A DNA stretch of 64,000 bases, taken from Streptomyces candidus (GTDB lineage: Bacteria; Actinomycetota; Actinomycetes; Streptomycetales; Streptomycetaceae). Within the stretch, counting starts at the first letter, position 1, and each line of letters begins with the position of its first letter. The translations under genes were made by a program, and so were the position numbers. The notes below the pieces were generated by a model, which worked only from the letters and a program-made list of their open reading frames with translations, searched no databases and was not told the DNA's origin. This document shows positions 47,710 through 55,781 of the stretch, piece by piece. Location of the stretch: contig NZ_JACHEM010000016.1 in assembly GCF_014207445.1 (NCBI RefSeq), positions 62,001 through 126,000 on the forward strand, written 5' to 3'.

Positions 47710-49070
47710 GGGTGTGCTCCCTCGTGCGGTACGGCTGTTGCGGTGGTGGCGGCGGTAGCAGTGCGGGGCGTCGGGTCGGTCCGGCGGCCGGCAACGGGGC
47801 CTGTGCCGGTGTCACTGCCGGTGCTGGGGACGGGGCCGGGGCCCGCAGGGTCGGGGCCGCCCAGCGGGAGGGCGGCGACCACCGCGAACCCGCCGTCGGC
47901 CTGCGGACCGGTCGTCAGGGTGCCGCCGTGCAGGGCGACGCGTTCGCGCATGCCGAGGAGACCGTGGCCCGCCCGGGGTGCCGACGACGACCACTCCTGC
48001 GGCGGTACCATCCTGCCGTCGTCCCGTACCTCGACGGTGACCATTTCCTGACCGTACGTCAGATGTACGGTCGCTCGTGCGGCTCCCGCGTGCTTGCGGG
48101 TGTTGGTGAGGGCCTCCTGGGCGATGCGGAAGACCGTGAGCCCGACGGTCGGCGGCAGCGGACGGCGCTGCCCCCGCACGGTGAACCCGGTCGGCAGCCC
48201 CGCCCGGCACGACTCGGCCACCAGGCGGTCGAGGTCGTCGGCGCCGGGCTGGGGCAGCGCGGGCAGGGTCTCCGGCTCGTCGTCGGCCCTCAGCACGTCG
48301 AGGAGTTGGCGCATGTCGCTCAGTGCCAGCCGTCCGGAGGACTCCAGGGTGACCAGGGCTTCGCGGGCCACTTCCGGGCGGGCGAGGTTGGCGCGGGCCC
48401 CGCCGGCCATCAACTGCATGGTGGTGATGTGGTGGGCCACGATGTCGTGCAGTTCCCGTGCGATGCGGCGGCGTTCGTCGGACACGGCACGCTCGGCGAG
48501 GAGTCTGCGGTTGGCCGCCGCTTCCCGTTGCCAGCGGTTCACCACCAGGGCGGCACCGGCGACGATCAAGGCGGTGAGGAAGGGGGAAACGGCTTGCTGC
48601 CAGGGCGGAATCCGGCCGTAGTGCTGGCTCAGCAGCATCAGCGACGCCGTGCCCCCGGCCGCGACCGCGCTCACCCGGCCCGTACAGGCCCGCACGACCG
48701 CGTACAGGGCGACCACCAGAACCGCGCCGAAATGGCTGGGCAGCGGAACGACCACGGAGGCCGTCACGTCGAGTGCCAGCACGGCGGCGAGCGCCGGCAC
48801 CGGGTGTCGGCGCCGGACGAGGAGCGGCACGGCGGCCAGCGCGACGAGGAGGAGCCCGGCCGCGCTGACGTCGTGCGGGCCGTCGGCGTCCTTGAAGAAC
48901 ACGTAACTGAGAAGGTTCAGCACGCACGCCCCACCGGCCACGAGGGCATCGTCGCGGGTACACGGCACCCCGGGGCGGCCGAGGGGCCCGTGGCTGTCGA
49001 GACGTCGGGGACCGTCGGGACACGACGGCTTGCGGGCGTCGCGCCTCACTGTGCGTCGGCTCCTGGGCAT
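47706..49070 (-). CDS. Sensor histidine kinase, NarL-system type (HisKA_3)
   Basis: 454-residue membrane sensor kinase. Several hydrophobic helices lie between residues about 45 and 180. The dimerisation/phosphoacceptor helix shows RRRIARELHDIVAHHITTMQ with the phospho-His. The ATPase region has FRIAQEALTNTRKHAGA (N box) and HGLLGMRERVALHGGTL (G box). The last 45 residues are low-complexity Pro/Thr. The ATG at 49070 has GGGGGAAG a few bases upstream. It works with the response regulator directly downstream. Confidence 0.93.
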   Translation of the reverse strand: MPRSRRTVRRDARKPSCPDGPRRLDSHGPLGRPGVPCTRDDALVAGGACVLNLLSYVFFKDADGPHDVSAAGLLLVALAAVPLLVRRRHPVPALAAVLALDVTASVVVPLPSHFGAVLVVALYAVVRACTGRVSAVAAGGTASLMLLSQHYGRIPPWQQAVSPFLTALIVAGAALVVNRWQREAAANRRLLAERAVSDERRRIARELHDIVAHHITTMQLMAGGARANLARPEVAREALVTLESSGRLALSDMRQLLDVLRADDEPETLPALPQPGADDLDRLVAESCRAGLPTGFTVRGQRRPLPPTVGLTVFRIAQEALTNTRKHAGAARATVHLTYGQEMVTVEVRDDGRMVPPQEWSSSAPRAGHGLLGMRERVALHGGTLTTGPQADGGFAVVAALPLGGPDPAGPGPVPSTGSDTGTGPVAGRRTDPTPRTATAATTATAVPHEGAHP

Positions 49071-49151
49071 GTCTTCCCCCGCTTCCCGGCCGCTCCGGCC
49101 CCCGGGACAGGGTGGCACAGCGCTTACCTACCGACCGGGTGCGGGGCTGCG

Positions 49152-50990
49152 TCAGCCGAAGAGCCGGCGGCCGACGCCCCTGGGTACCTCGTCGTTGACG
49201 GGTGTGCTGCCGGGGCCCGGGAGGCGGCTGCCGGGGACCGAGGTGTCCGGGGTGGGTTTCTCCAGGAGGTGGACGCCGTGTTCCTGGTAGACCGTGCGGT
49301 AGCCGTTGTCCTCCAACAGGGCGACGCGATCGCGTTGTTGCTGGACGTCGGCGAAGGGGAAGACGCGTTTCCCGGTGCTGACGATCACCCAGTCCGCGTT
49401 GCGGGGAACACGGTCGAGGAGCATCACTTTCGTACGGGCGGTCAGTCGGGGCGCTATGTAGTTGTCCGCCTCCACCGTCGCCCCGCCCGGTACGAGTGCG
49501 GCCGCTTTCAGCATGGCTCGCGCGGGTTCGTCCGGCTTCCAACTGCGTGGGTCGGCGAGGTCGCCCGCGCCGGAGACCAGGAACCCGGCCAGCACCGCCA
49601 CTGCCGTCGCCGCGGTGGCCGCCCGGCCGGCCGGCCGAGCGGAACGGCCGACGTCCCAGCGCTGCTCCTGCGCCCGGCGCAGGATCTTCCCGGCGGTTTC
49701 CAGGGAGGCCGCCACGAGTACGGGCCAGAGGAACGCACCGTAGTGGTTGACCGCCTGCCAGTGGTTCTCGTTGTCCGAGAAGAGACGCTCGGCGAGAAGA
49801 GGGAGCGCGCAGAGGGTCAGGGGCGAGCCCAGGGGGAGGAACAGCAGACTGCCGAACGTCCAGAGCAGGAGAAGGGATTTGGTCACGGGGGTGAGGGCTG
49901 TGCCCAGCGTGTCCAGCGGTTGCAGCACGACGAAGGCCAGGGCTTCCGACGGGCCGGAGCCCAGCCGCCCGTACTGCCAGTAGAAGCCGGGGCTGCCGCC
50001 CATCGCGGGGACGGCGACGGAGATCGCCAGCAGTGAGGCGAGGAACCCGGCGCCCAGCAGCACCAGCCCGCAACGGAACCCCGCACCGTCCCCGCTCCCC
50101 TTCCCGCCTCGGCGGGAGCGTACGGCCAGGACCGCGCCGAAGGCGGCGACGACGAGCCCCAGGTCCTCCTTGGTGAGGCAGAGCAGTGCACCCGCCCACA
50201 GGGCGTGCCCGTACTGCCGTCGCCCGGCCCGCTCGAAGAGGAGGAGCAACAGCGGCACCGCGAAGGCCACTTCGTGGAATCCGGCGCGGCCGGCGAAGAG
50301 CAGCGGGGCGCCGAGCGCGTACACGAGGCAGGCGGCCCGTACGCAGTTGCGCGCCACCCTCGGCGGGAGCAGCCTGCCCATTTCCGCGCGGGCCAGCCGG
50401 GCCACCAGCGGAACACCCAGGGCGAAGAGGAGGGCCTGGGCCACCAGCAGGACCCGCGGGTCGTTCCACAGCCAGTACAGGGGTGCGAGGAGCACGAGGA
50501 TCGGCGAGAAGTGGTCCCCCAGCAGAGAGAATTCCGGGGGGTATTCGTGGTGCACGTTCTTGATGGTCGAGCGCGGGAGTTCGAAGCGGGCGTAGGCGCG
50601 GATGGCCTGGTCGAAGAGGCCGAAGTCGAATCCGCCGAGCCTGAGCCGTTCGTACTGCTGGAGCGCTACCGCGAGTCCCAGCGCGAAGCAGAGGAGGGTG
50701 ATCGCGAGAATCCCGCCACGGCCGGACCGCAGGGCCCACCTGGCCCCGGTCCGCCAGGAGTTCCAGAGGTCCTCCGCGGTGCGCCGGCCCGGCACACCGG
50801 GCGCGGCATGCGGGCCGACAGGCCGTTGCGGCCCGTCGATACGCCTTCCCGGTCCGTCCCGTACGAGGTGCCCGTCCCGTTCCGGGTGCCCGTCCCGCAC
50901 TGCGTACCCGCCCCGTACCTGCCCCGCGTCCCGTACGTTGCCCCCGCTCCGTACGTGCGTGGACGCGTGCCCCTCGCGTCGCTGCTCCAT
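49152..50990 (-). CDS. DUF2079 multi-pass membrane protein
   Basis: 612-residue membrane protein with about ten hydrophobic segments, of the DUF2079 family (related to GT-C-fold glycosyltransferases; function unknown). Markers are GGFDFGLFDQAIRAYARF, the HHEYPPEFSLLGDHFSP acidic loop and ALLFALGVPLVARLAR. Acidic residues in the first extracytoplasmic loop fit a GT-C-like active site. The first 90 residues are hydrophilic and contain hexapeptide repeats (YAVRDG, HPERDG, HLVRDG) from an 18-bp DNA repeat. Start ATG 50990. Confidence 0.85.
   Translation of the reverse strand: MEQRREGHASTHVRSGGNVRDAGQVRGGYAVRDGHPERDGHLVRDGPGRRIDGPQRPVGPHAAPGVPGRRTAEDLWNSWRTGARWALRSGRGGILAITLLCFALGLAVALQQYERLRLGGFDFGLFDQAIRAYARFELPRSTIKNVHHEYPPEFSLLGDHFSPILVLLAPLYWLWNDPRVLLVAQALLFALGVPLVARLARAEMGRLLPPRVARNCVRAACLVYALGAPLLFAGRAGFHEVAFAVPLLLLLFERAGRRQYGHALWAGALLCLTKEDLGLVVAAFGAVLAVRSRRGGKGSGDGAGFRCGLVLLGAGFLASLLAISVAVPAMGGSPGFYWQYGRLGSGPSEALAFVVLQPLDTLGTALTPVTKSLLLLWTFGSLLFLPLGSPLTLCALPLLAERLFSDNENHWQAVNHYGAFLWPVLVAASLETAGKILRRAQEQRWDVGRSARPAGRAATAATAVAVLAGFLVSGAGDLADPRSWKPDEPARAMLKAAALVPGGATVEADNYIAPRLTARTKVMLLDRVPRNADWVIVSTGKRVFPFADVQQQRDRVALLEDNGYRTVYQEHGVHLLEKPTPDTSVPGSRLPGPGSTPVNDEVPRGVGRRLFG
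50862..50969. repeat. 18-bp repeat in the DUF2079 gene start
   Basis: Six degenerate 18-bp units ending mostly in CCCG (first unit TACGAGGTGCCCGTCCCG) encode a hexapeptide repeat in the N-terminal tail. A looser series of CCGTACCGAGCACC-like 14-bp units continues in the upstream gap at about 51030-51080. Confidence 0.7.
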
Positions 50991-51102
50991 GCCTGTTTCC
51001 CCCACGCCGTCCCCGCTCCCAGCACCCGGTGCCAAGTACCCCGTACCGAGCACCCCGTACCGAGCACTCCGTACCCCGGTGTCCGACTGCGGAGAATACC
51101 CG

Positions 51103-51131
51103 TCGACGCTCGCCGACCCCCCTCATATCCT
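51103..51131 (+). promoter_or_regulatory. Promoter of the S66 peptidase gene, probably leaderless
   Basis: TCGACG (51103-51108) and TATCCT (51126-51131) are 17 bp apart. The start codon ATG begins only 7 bp after the -10 box, so transcription would begin at or near the A of the ATG. No ribosome binding site is present, fitting a leaderless mRNA. Confidence 0.5.
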
Positions 51132-51137
51132 CGGCAC

Positions 51138-52193
51138 ATGACGCCCTCCGCACTGCCCGTGTACCCGCCCAAGCCCGCTCCCGGGGACCGTCTGGCGATC
51201 GTCTCGCCCTCCTCCGGGCTCCCCGGGGTCCTTCCGCTGCCGTACGAGCTCGGGCTCGACCGGCTGCGCAAGGAGTACGGGCTGGAACCGGTGGAGTATC
51301 CGGCGACCCGGAAGATGGGCGCCACGCCGCAGGAGCGGGCCGACGACCTGCACGCGGCGTTCGCCGATCCGACGGTGAAGGCGGTGATGGCGAGCATCGG
51401 CGGCGACGACCAGATCACCGTACTTCCGCTGCTGGACCGGGAGTTGCTCCGGGCGAACCCGAAGCCCTTCTTCGGCTGGAGCGACAACACGAACCTGCTG
51501 CTGGCCCTGCGCAACCTCGGCATGGTCACCTACCACGGCGCGTCCGTGATGTGCGAACTCGGCCGCCCCGGCGCCCTGCACCCGCTGACCGCCGACTCGA
51601 TCCGCGCGGCGCTTTTCACCCACGGTCCGTACGAGATCCGCCCCGCCGACCGCTTCCGCGACACCGACAAGGACTGGTCGGACCCCGCCACCTTCACCGC
51701 CGAGCCCGAGATGCGGCCCGCGGGCGGCTGGACCTGGCACGGCCCGCGGAAGGTGGCCGAGGGGCGGACGTGGGGCGGGAACCTGGAGACGCTTGCCCAG
51801 CTGCTGATGGCCGACCGCGAGATCGAGCGCGACCCGGCGGCGTACGAGGGGGACGTCCTCTTCCTGGAGACCTCCGAGGAACTCCCCGCCGCCGAGAAGG
51901 TGTTCCGCATCCTGCGCAGCATGGGTGAGCGCGGCCTCCTCGCCCGGTTCTCCGCACTCCTGATGGGACGCCCCAAGACGTGGTCCTTCGACCGCCCGAA
52001 CTCCCCTGGCGAGAAGGAGAGTTACGCCGCCGGACAACGTGAGGCGGTACTGCGCGCGCTCGACGCGTACGCCCCGCAGATGCTCGCCGTCCTCGACGTG
52101 GACCTCGGCCACACCGACCCGCAGGTGGTGATTCCGTACGGCGGCGAGGTACGGGTCGACGGGTACGAGCAGCGGATCACGGTCACGTACTGA
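51138..52193 (+). CDS. S66 family LD-carboxypeptidase / microcin-immunity-like peptidase
   Basis: 351-residue cytoplasmic serine peptidase of family S66, which trims murein tetrapeptides during peptidoglycan recycling or inactivates peptide-nucleotide antibiotics (MccF). The fold markers RLAIVSPSSGLPG, MASIGGDDQ and FFGWSDNTNLLLALRNLG with the nucleophile Ser are visible, then WGGNLETLAQLL and a C-terminal HTDPQ His. Which of the two roles applies cannot be told; length fits the MccF side. The start has a -10 box immediately upstream. A hairpin terminator follows. Confidence 0.87.
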   Translation: MTPSALPVYPPKPAPGDRLAIVSPSSGLPGVLPLPYELGLDRLRKEYGLEPVEYPATRKMGATPQERADDLHAAFADPTVKAVMASIGGDDQITVLPLLDRELLRANPKPFFGWSDNTNLLLALRNLGMVTYHGASVMCELGRPGALHPLTADSIRAALFTHGPYEIRPADRFRDTDKDWSDPATFTAEPEMRPAGGWTWHGPRKVAEGRTWGGNLETLAQLLMADREIERDPAAYEGDVLFLETSEELPAAEKVFRILRSMGERGLLARFSALLMGRPKTWSFDRPNSPGEKESYAAGQREAVLRALDAYAPQMLAVLDVDLGHTDPQVVIPYGGEVRVDGYEQRITVTY

Positions 52194-52219
52194 GGGCGTC
52201 CCCCCCCCCGGGCATGCGA

Positions 52220-52251
52220 AAGGCGCCGCCGAGCGGACTCGGGGGCGCCTT
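52220..52251. terminator. Hairpin terminator after S66 peptidase gene
   Basis: AAGGCGCC-G-CCGAG (52220-52233) pairs with CTCGG-G-GGCGCCTT (52238-52251) around CGGA: a 13-bp stem with one mismatch and a tetraloop. It lies between convergent genes. A run of 11 C (52200-52210) lies just before it. Confidence 0.85.
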
Positions 52252-52303
52252 CGTACGTGCGGAGGAGGCACGGAACCGGCCCCGGCAAGGCGGGACCGGC
52301 GTT

Positions 52304-52690
52304 CTACTCGGCGTTCTTCTCCGCGTTCTTCTCCTTGATGCGGACCGTTTCCTTGCGGACCTCGGCCTGAACGGCGCGCTCCTTCTGCAGCCACTCCGGG
52401 TTCTCGTCCTTGAGCGCGTCGATCTGCTCGGTGGTCAGCGGCTCGGTGACACCGCCGCGGGCGAGGCCGGAGATGGAGACGCCGAGCTTGTTCGCCACGA
52501 CCGGGCGGGGGTGCGGGCCGTTCGCGCGCAGGTCCTGGAGCCACTGGGGCGGGTCGGTCTGGAGCGCGTGCAGCTCGGTGCGCGAGACGACACCCTCCTG
52601 GAACTCTGCGGGGGTGGCCTCGAGGTACACACCCAGCTTCTTCGCCGCGGTGGCGGGCTTCATGGTCTGGGTGCTCTGGTGCGACGTCAT
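52304..52690 (-). CDS. DUF5997 family protein
   Basis: 128-residue conserved actinobacterial protein resembling DUF5997, function unknown. It begins TMKPATAAKKLGVYLEATP and ends in a charged helix (QKERAVQAEVRKETVRIKEK) with a short repeat NAEKNAE at the C-terminus. It is mostly helical with Trp-containing PPQWLQDLR and PEWLQKER motifs. It is divergent from a LysR-like gene; I infer that the latter may control or interact with it. Start ATG 52690; seven more residues upstream are possible. Confidence 0.78.
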   Translation of the reverse strand: MTSHQSTQTMKPATAAKKLGVYLEATPAEFQEGVVSRTELHALQTDPPQWLQDLRANGPHPRPVVANKLGVSISGLARGGVTEPLTTEQIDALKDENPEWLQKERAVQAEVRKETVRIKEKNAEKNAE

Positions 52691-52840
52691 GCCGTCAAGG
52701 GTATCGAGCATGTGCGCTACCGCTTACCACCCGGGCTGCCGCCGCCCGGTGCGCCGACCCGCCCTCCGCCATCGCTCCGCCGTGGCTCCGCAGGGCCCTC
52801 CGCCGGTCGTCGCCACGCCCTCGGCCGGTAATCTGGCCAC

Positions 52841-53749
52841 GTGACAGGCTCGGAAGCACCCTCCTCCCCCACCGCCCCCGCCTCCCCGGACGCCGCCGCC
52901 GGCACCTCCCCGGCCGGCCCTTCGTTCCGGCTGGCGTACGTCCCCGGCGTGACTCCCACGAAGTGGGTGCGGATCTGGAAGGAGCGGCTGCCGGACGTCC
53001 CGCTGACCCTGGTCCCGGTGACCCCCGCGGAAGCGTTCGGGGTACTGCGCGGGGGCGGCGCCGACGCCGGTTTCGTACGGTTGCCGGTCGACCGTACGGA
53101 CCTCAGCGCGATCCCGCTGTACACGGAGACCACCGTCGTCGTGATCCCCAAGGACCACGTCATCGCGGCCGTCGAGGAGATCACGGCGGACGACCTCGCC
53201 GACGAGCTGGTCCTCCATCCGCTGGACGACACCCTCGACTGGGAGCGGCCGCCGGGCGTGGCCGCGAACGAGCGGCCCGAGACCACCGCGGACGCGATCG
53301 AGCTGGTGGCGGCGGGCGTCGGCGTACTCGTCGTACCGCAGTCGCTGGCCCGTCTGCACCATCGCAAGGACCTCACGTACCGCACGGTGACCGGCACCCC
53401 CGAGTCGCGCGTCGCGCTGTCGTGGCCGCAGAGCGGGTCGGGCGAGCCGCCGGAGCTGGTGGAGCACTTCATCGGGATCGTGCGGGGCCGTACGGTCAAC
53501 AGCACCAGGGGCCCGTCCCTGCCCGCCGCCTCCGCCGGATCGAAGGGCGCGGCGAAGGGCAGGGGTTCCGACGGCAGGGGTTCCGACGGCGGGGGCGGTG
53601 CGAAGAAGTCCTCGGCCGGGAAGTCGGCAGCGGGCGCCAGGGGCGGCAAGCAAGCGCGCGGTGCTTCCGGCGGCGGCAAGGGCGGCGGCAAGGCCACTGC
53701 CAAGAACAGCGGCAAGGGCGGCGCGAAGCGCGGAAAGCCCCGCCGGTAG
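52841..53749 (+). CDS. LysR substrate-binding-domain protein without HTH
   Basis: 302-residue protein with a LysR-type effector domain (residues about 28-215: RLAYVPGVTPTKWVRIW, GGGADAGFVRLPVDR, TTVVVIPKDHVIA and the AAGVGVLVVPQS turn) but no N-terminal helix-turn-helix. The last 80 residues are Lys/Gly/Ala/Ser-rich and strongly basic (GAKKSSAGKSAAGARGGKQ and similar), like histone H1-like tails, so DNA may be bound non-specifically. GTG 52841 lies 7 bp after a TAATCT -10-like box, suggesting a leaderless start. It is divergent from the DUF5997 gene. Confidence 0.83.
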   Translation: MTGSEAPSSPTAPASPDAAAGTSPAGPSFRLAYVPGVTPTKWVRIWKERLPDVPLTLVPVTPAEAFGVLRGGGADAGFVRLPVDRTDLSAIPLYTETTVVVIPKDHVIAAVEEITADDLADELVLHPLDDTLDWERPPGVAANERPETTADAIELVAAGVGVLVVPQSLARLHHRKDLTYRTVTGTPESRVALSWPQSGSGEPPELVEHFIGIVRGRTVNSTRGPSLPAASAGSKGAAKGRGSDGRGSDGGGGAKKSSAGKSAAGARGGKQARGASGGGKGGGKATAKNSGKGGAKRGKPRR

Positions 53750-53871
53750 AGGCGATCCGGTAGGGCCGGTGCCGCGGGGGAGGCGATCCGGCCGGATCCG
53801 CTTCCGAAGCGCGCACCGAGAGCCGGACCCTGCCGCCGAGGTGCCAACCCGCCGCGGCCCTCCGCGGGGCC

Positions 53872-54873
53872 TCATCCCAGGCTCGCCGCCTCCAGTACGC
53901 AGAAGAGTGCGACGGACGCGTTGAGCGCCGAGAAGGTGGAGGCGGCGGTTCCGGCGGCAGCGACGAGGGTGGCGGTGGCGATGCCCGCGCCGGTGAGCGC
54001 GGGAGGCCACCCGTTGGCGGGCGGGAGGGGGCCGAGGAGGGCCGCCACCCGGCGCGGCACCGGTCCTGTCGCGGCGAACGCGGGAAGGCCCGGGAAGGCG
54101 GTGCGGCCGGGGCGGGCGCGCGAGCTTGGACGCGGTGTGACGAGGGCGGCCTTGGCCACGGCTCGGGCGGTCGTCCGCCGGTCCCCGGTCGCCGCCGCGG
54201 CCTCTTCGTCGGCCCAGCGTTCGGTGCAGTACGTGACGGCCTCGCGCAACGGCCGCAGCAGCGGGTTCGCACAGCCGGCCAGCTGTACGGCGAGCAGCAG
54301 CCGGTGGTGGCGGGCGACGAGGTGGGCGCGTTCGTGGGCGAGCAGGGCGTGTCGCTCGGCGTCGGTGAGGGCGGCGAGCATGCCTGTGGACACCAGGATC
54401 CGGCCGGGGCGGCGGGGTGCGCCGGACAGTGCGCCCCCGCGGGGCGCGCTGGGCAGTGCGTACGCGTACGGCTCGTCGTCCCGGAGGACCGCGACCTCCG
54501 AATCCGTCCCGAGACCCGACAGTGCCCGGTGCGCCTTCGCCCGGTAGCGGCGGTGCCGGAGCAGCACGCCCGCCCAGGCCGTCAGGACGGCCGCGAGCGC
54601 TCCGATGGACACCTTCCCGGTGACCTCGTCGTACGGTACGGCCGCCCGCACCTCCGGGTCCGACCAGCTGTCGGGCAGCGGGTTGCCGGGCAGCTGGGCC
54701 GTTCCGACGACCACGAGCAGAGCGAGACACACGGTGCTGCACACGGCGAGGATCGCGGCCACGGCGGTGAGCAGACGGGCGGCGGTACGCGGATGCAGGT
54801 GCTGCTCGGCGAGCCGGGCCACGGGCAGCGCGGTGAGCGGCAGCACGAGCGGCAGATAGACGAAGACCCCCAC
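53872..54873 (-). CDS. M56 family membrane metallopeptidase
   Basis: 333-residue BlaR1-like integral membrane zinc peptidase. It has four or five hydrophobic segments (VYLPLVLPLTALPVARL, RLLTAVAAILAVCSTVC and others). The catalytic HExxH reads LLAHERAHLVARHH, with the later ERWADEEA Glu as third ligand. A C-terminal sensor domain is missing, as in many actinomycete members. It probably cleaves the BlaI-type repressor encoded 4 bp upstream. The GTG at 54873 was chosen because it begins at the first helix. Confidence 0.88.
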   Translation of the reverse strand: MGVFVYLPLVLPLTALPVARLAEQHLHPRTAARLLTAVAAILAVCSTVCLALLVVVGTAQLPGNPLPDSWSDPEVRAAVPYDEVTGKVSIGALAAVLTAWAGVLLRHRRYRAKAHRALSGLGTDSEVAVLRDDEPYAYALPSAPRGGALSGAPRRPGRILVSTGMLAALTDAERHALLAHERAHLVARHHRLLLAVQLAGCANPLLRPLREAVTYCTERWADEEAAAATGDRRTTARAVAKAALVTPRPSSRARPGRTAFPGLPAFAATGPVPRRVAALLGPLPPANGWPPALTGAGIATATLVAAAGTAASTFSALNASVALFCVLEAASLG

Positions 54874-54877
54874 CGGC

Positions 54878-55420
54878 TCAGCGCCCCCGACCCTCTGGAC
54901 CGCCACGCCCCTCGGCTTCGCCCCCGCCGCCGCTCCCGCCGTCGCCACCGCTTTCGGCGAGCAGGGAACGGAGCAGCCGTTCGTCCTGCGTCGACAGCCC
55001 CGACACGAAGCTGGACAGTACGGCGTCCCGGTCGTCCTCCCGGTCGAGCAGTTTGCGCATCCGCAGGGCGACCAGTCCGGCCCCGTCCGCGACCGGCGTC
55101 CACTCGAAGGACCGTCCGGCGCGGGAGCGGGTGACGGCTCCCTTGTCGTACAGCCGGCTCAGGATCGTGATGACGGTGGTGTACGCGAGGCCCCCGCCGA
55201 GGCGTTCCTGCACCCATGCGGCGGTCACCGGCCCGGCCGCCGTCCCGAGCACGGCGAGCACCTGACCCTCCAACTCCCCTTGCCCTCGCCTGCGTTCCCG
55301 GGCCCGCGCCCCTTCCGCGGTGTCCGCGGCGTCCGTCGCGTCCGCGCCGCCCGTACCGCCCGTGACGCGCGCACTGTCCGTACCGCCCGTGCCGCTCGCA
55401 CCGTCCGTGCCGTCTGTCAT
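54878..55420 (-). CDS. BlaI/MecI-family repressor
   Basis: 180-residue winged-helix repressor. The DNA-binding domain (residues about 45-115) shows GELEGQVLAVLGTAAGPVTA, AYTTVITILSRLYDKGAVTR and GRSFEWTPV, followed by a dimerisation helix with DDRDAVLSSFVSGLS. The first 40 residues are a Gly/Thr/Asp-rich repeat and the last 20 are Gly/Glu-rich. It forms a pair with the M56 peptidase gene; the repressor would be cut when the peptidase senses its signal. AAAGG lies 7 bp before ATG 55420. Confidence 0.9.
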   Translation of the reverse strand: MTDGTDGASGTGGTDSARVTGGTGGADATDAADTAEGARARERRRGQGELEGQVLAVLGTAAGPVTAAWVQERLGGGLAYTTVITILSRLYDKGAVTRSRAGRSFEWTPVADGAGLVALRMRKLLDREDDRDAVLSSFVSGLSTQDERLLRSLLAESGGDGGSGGGGEAEGRGGPEGRGR

Positions 55421-55781
55421 ACCGGTGCCTTTCTGCTGCTCTGCCGTTGCGCTGCTGCTGTGGTGTCCCGCTCGGTCCCGGCATTCGCATCCCCGTACGG
55501 ACATCGGAGCATCGTACTCAAGCCGCCCGCACGCGTGGCCCTGTCGCGGGTTCGCCCTGCGTATCCCCCGTGCCGCGGCTGCACCGGACCGGCGTACGAA
55601 GACGGTCAGCCGACCTCCTCCGGACCACATGATGCCTTCATGCGCCAAGGTGGCCTTGTCGCGGCATCAAAGTGGTGTCACACTGGCAGCACGAGCAGGA
55701 GGGGGTGTCTCCTCGACAACCAACTCGCCCTGTTCGCTGCCTACTTGGCCGCACCCAACGGCCGCTCCCCCTGGAGGATCC
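55421..55781. other. Divergent region between blaI-like and P450 genes
   Basis: 361 bp without a supported gene. It contains the symmetrical GTGTCACAC at 55675-55683 inside AGTGGTGTCACACT, about 100 bp before the P450 start, which could be a regulator site. I see no classic BlaI operator (TACA-n-TGTA) by eye. Confidence 0.4.

Noticed and set aside
52200..52210. Run of 11 C as a phase-variation switch
   Set aside because: It lies after the stop codon of the peptidase gene and outside any promoter that I can identify, so a switch role has no support.
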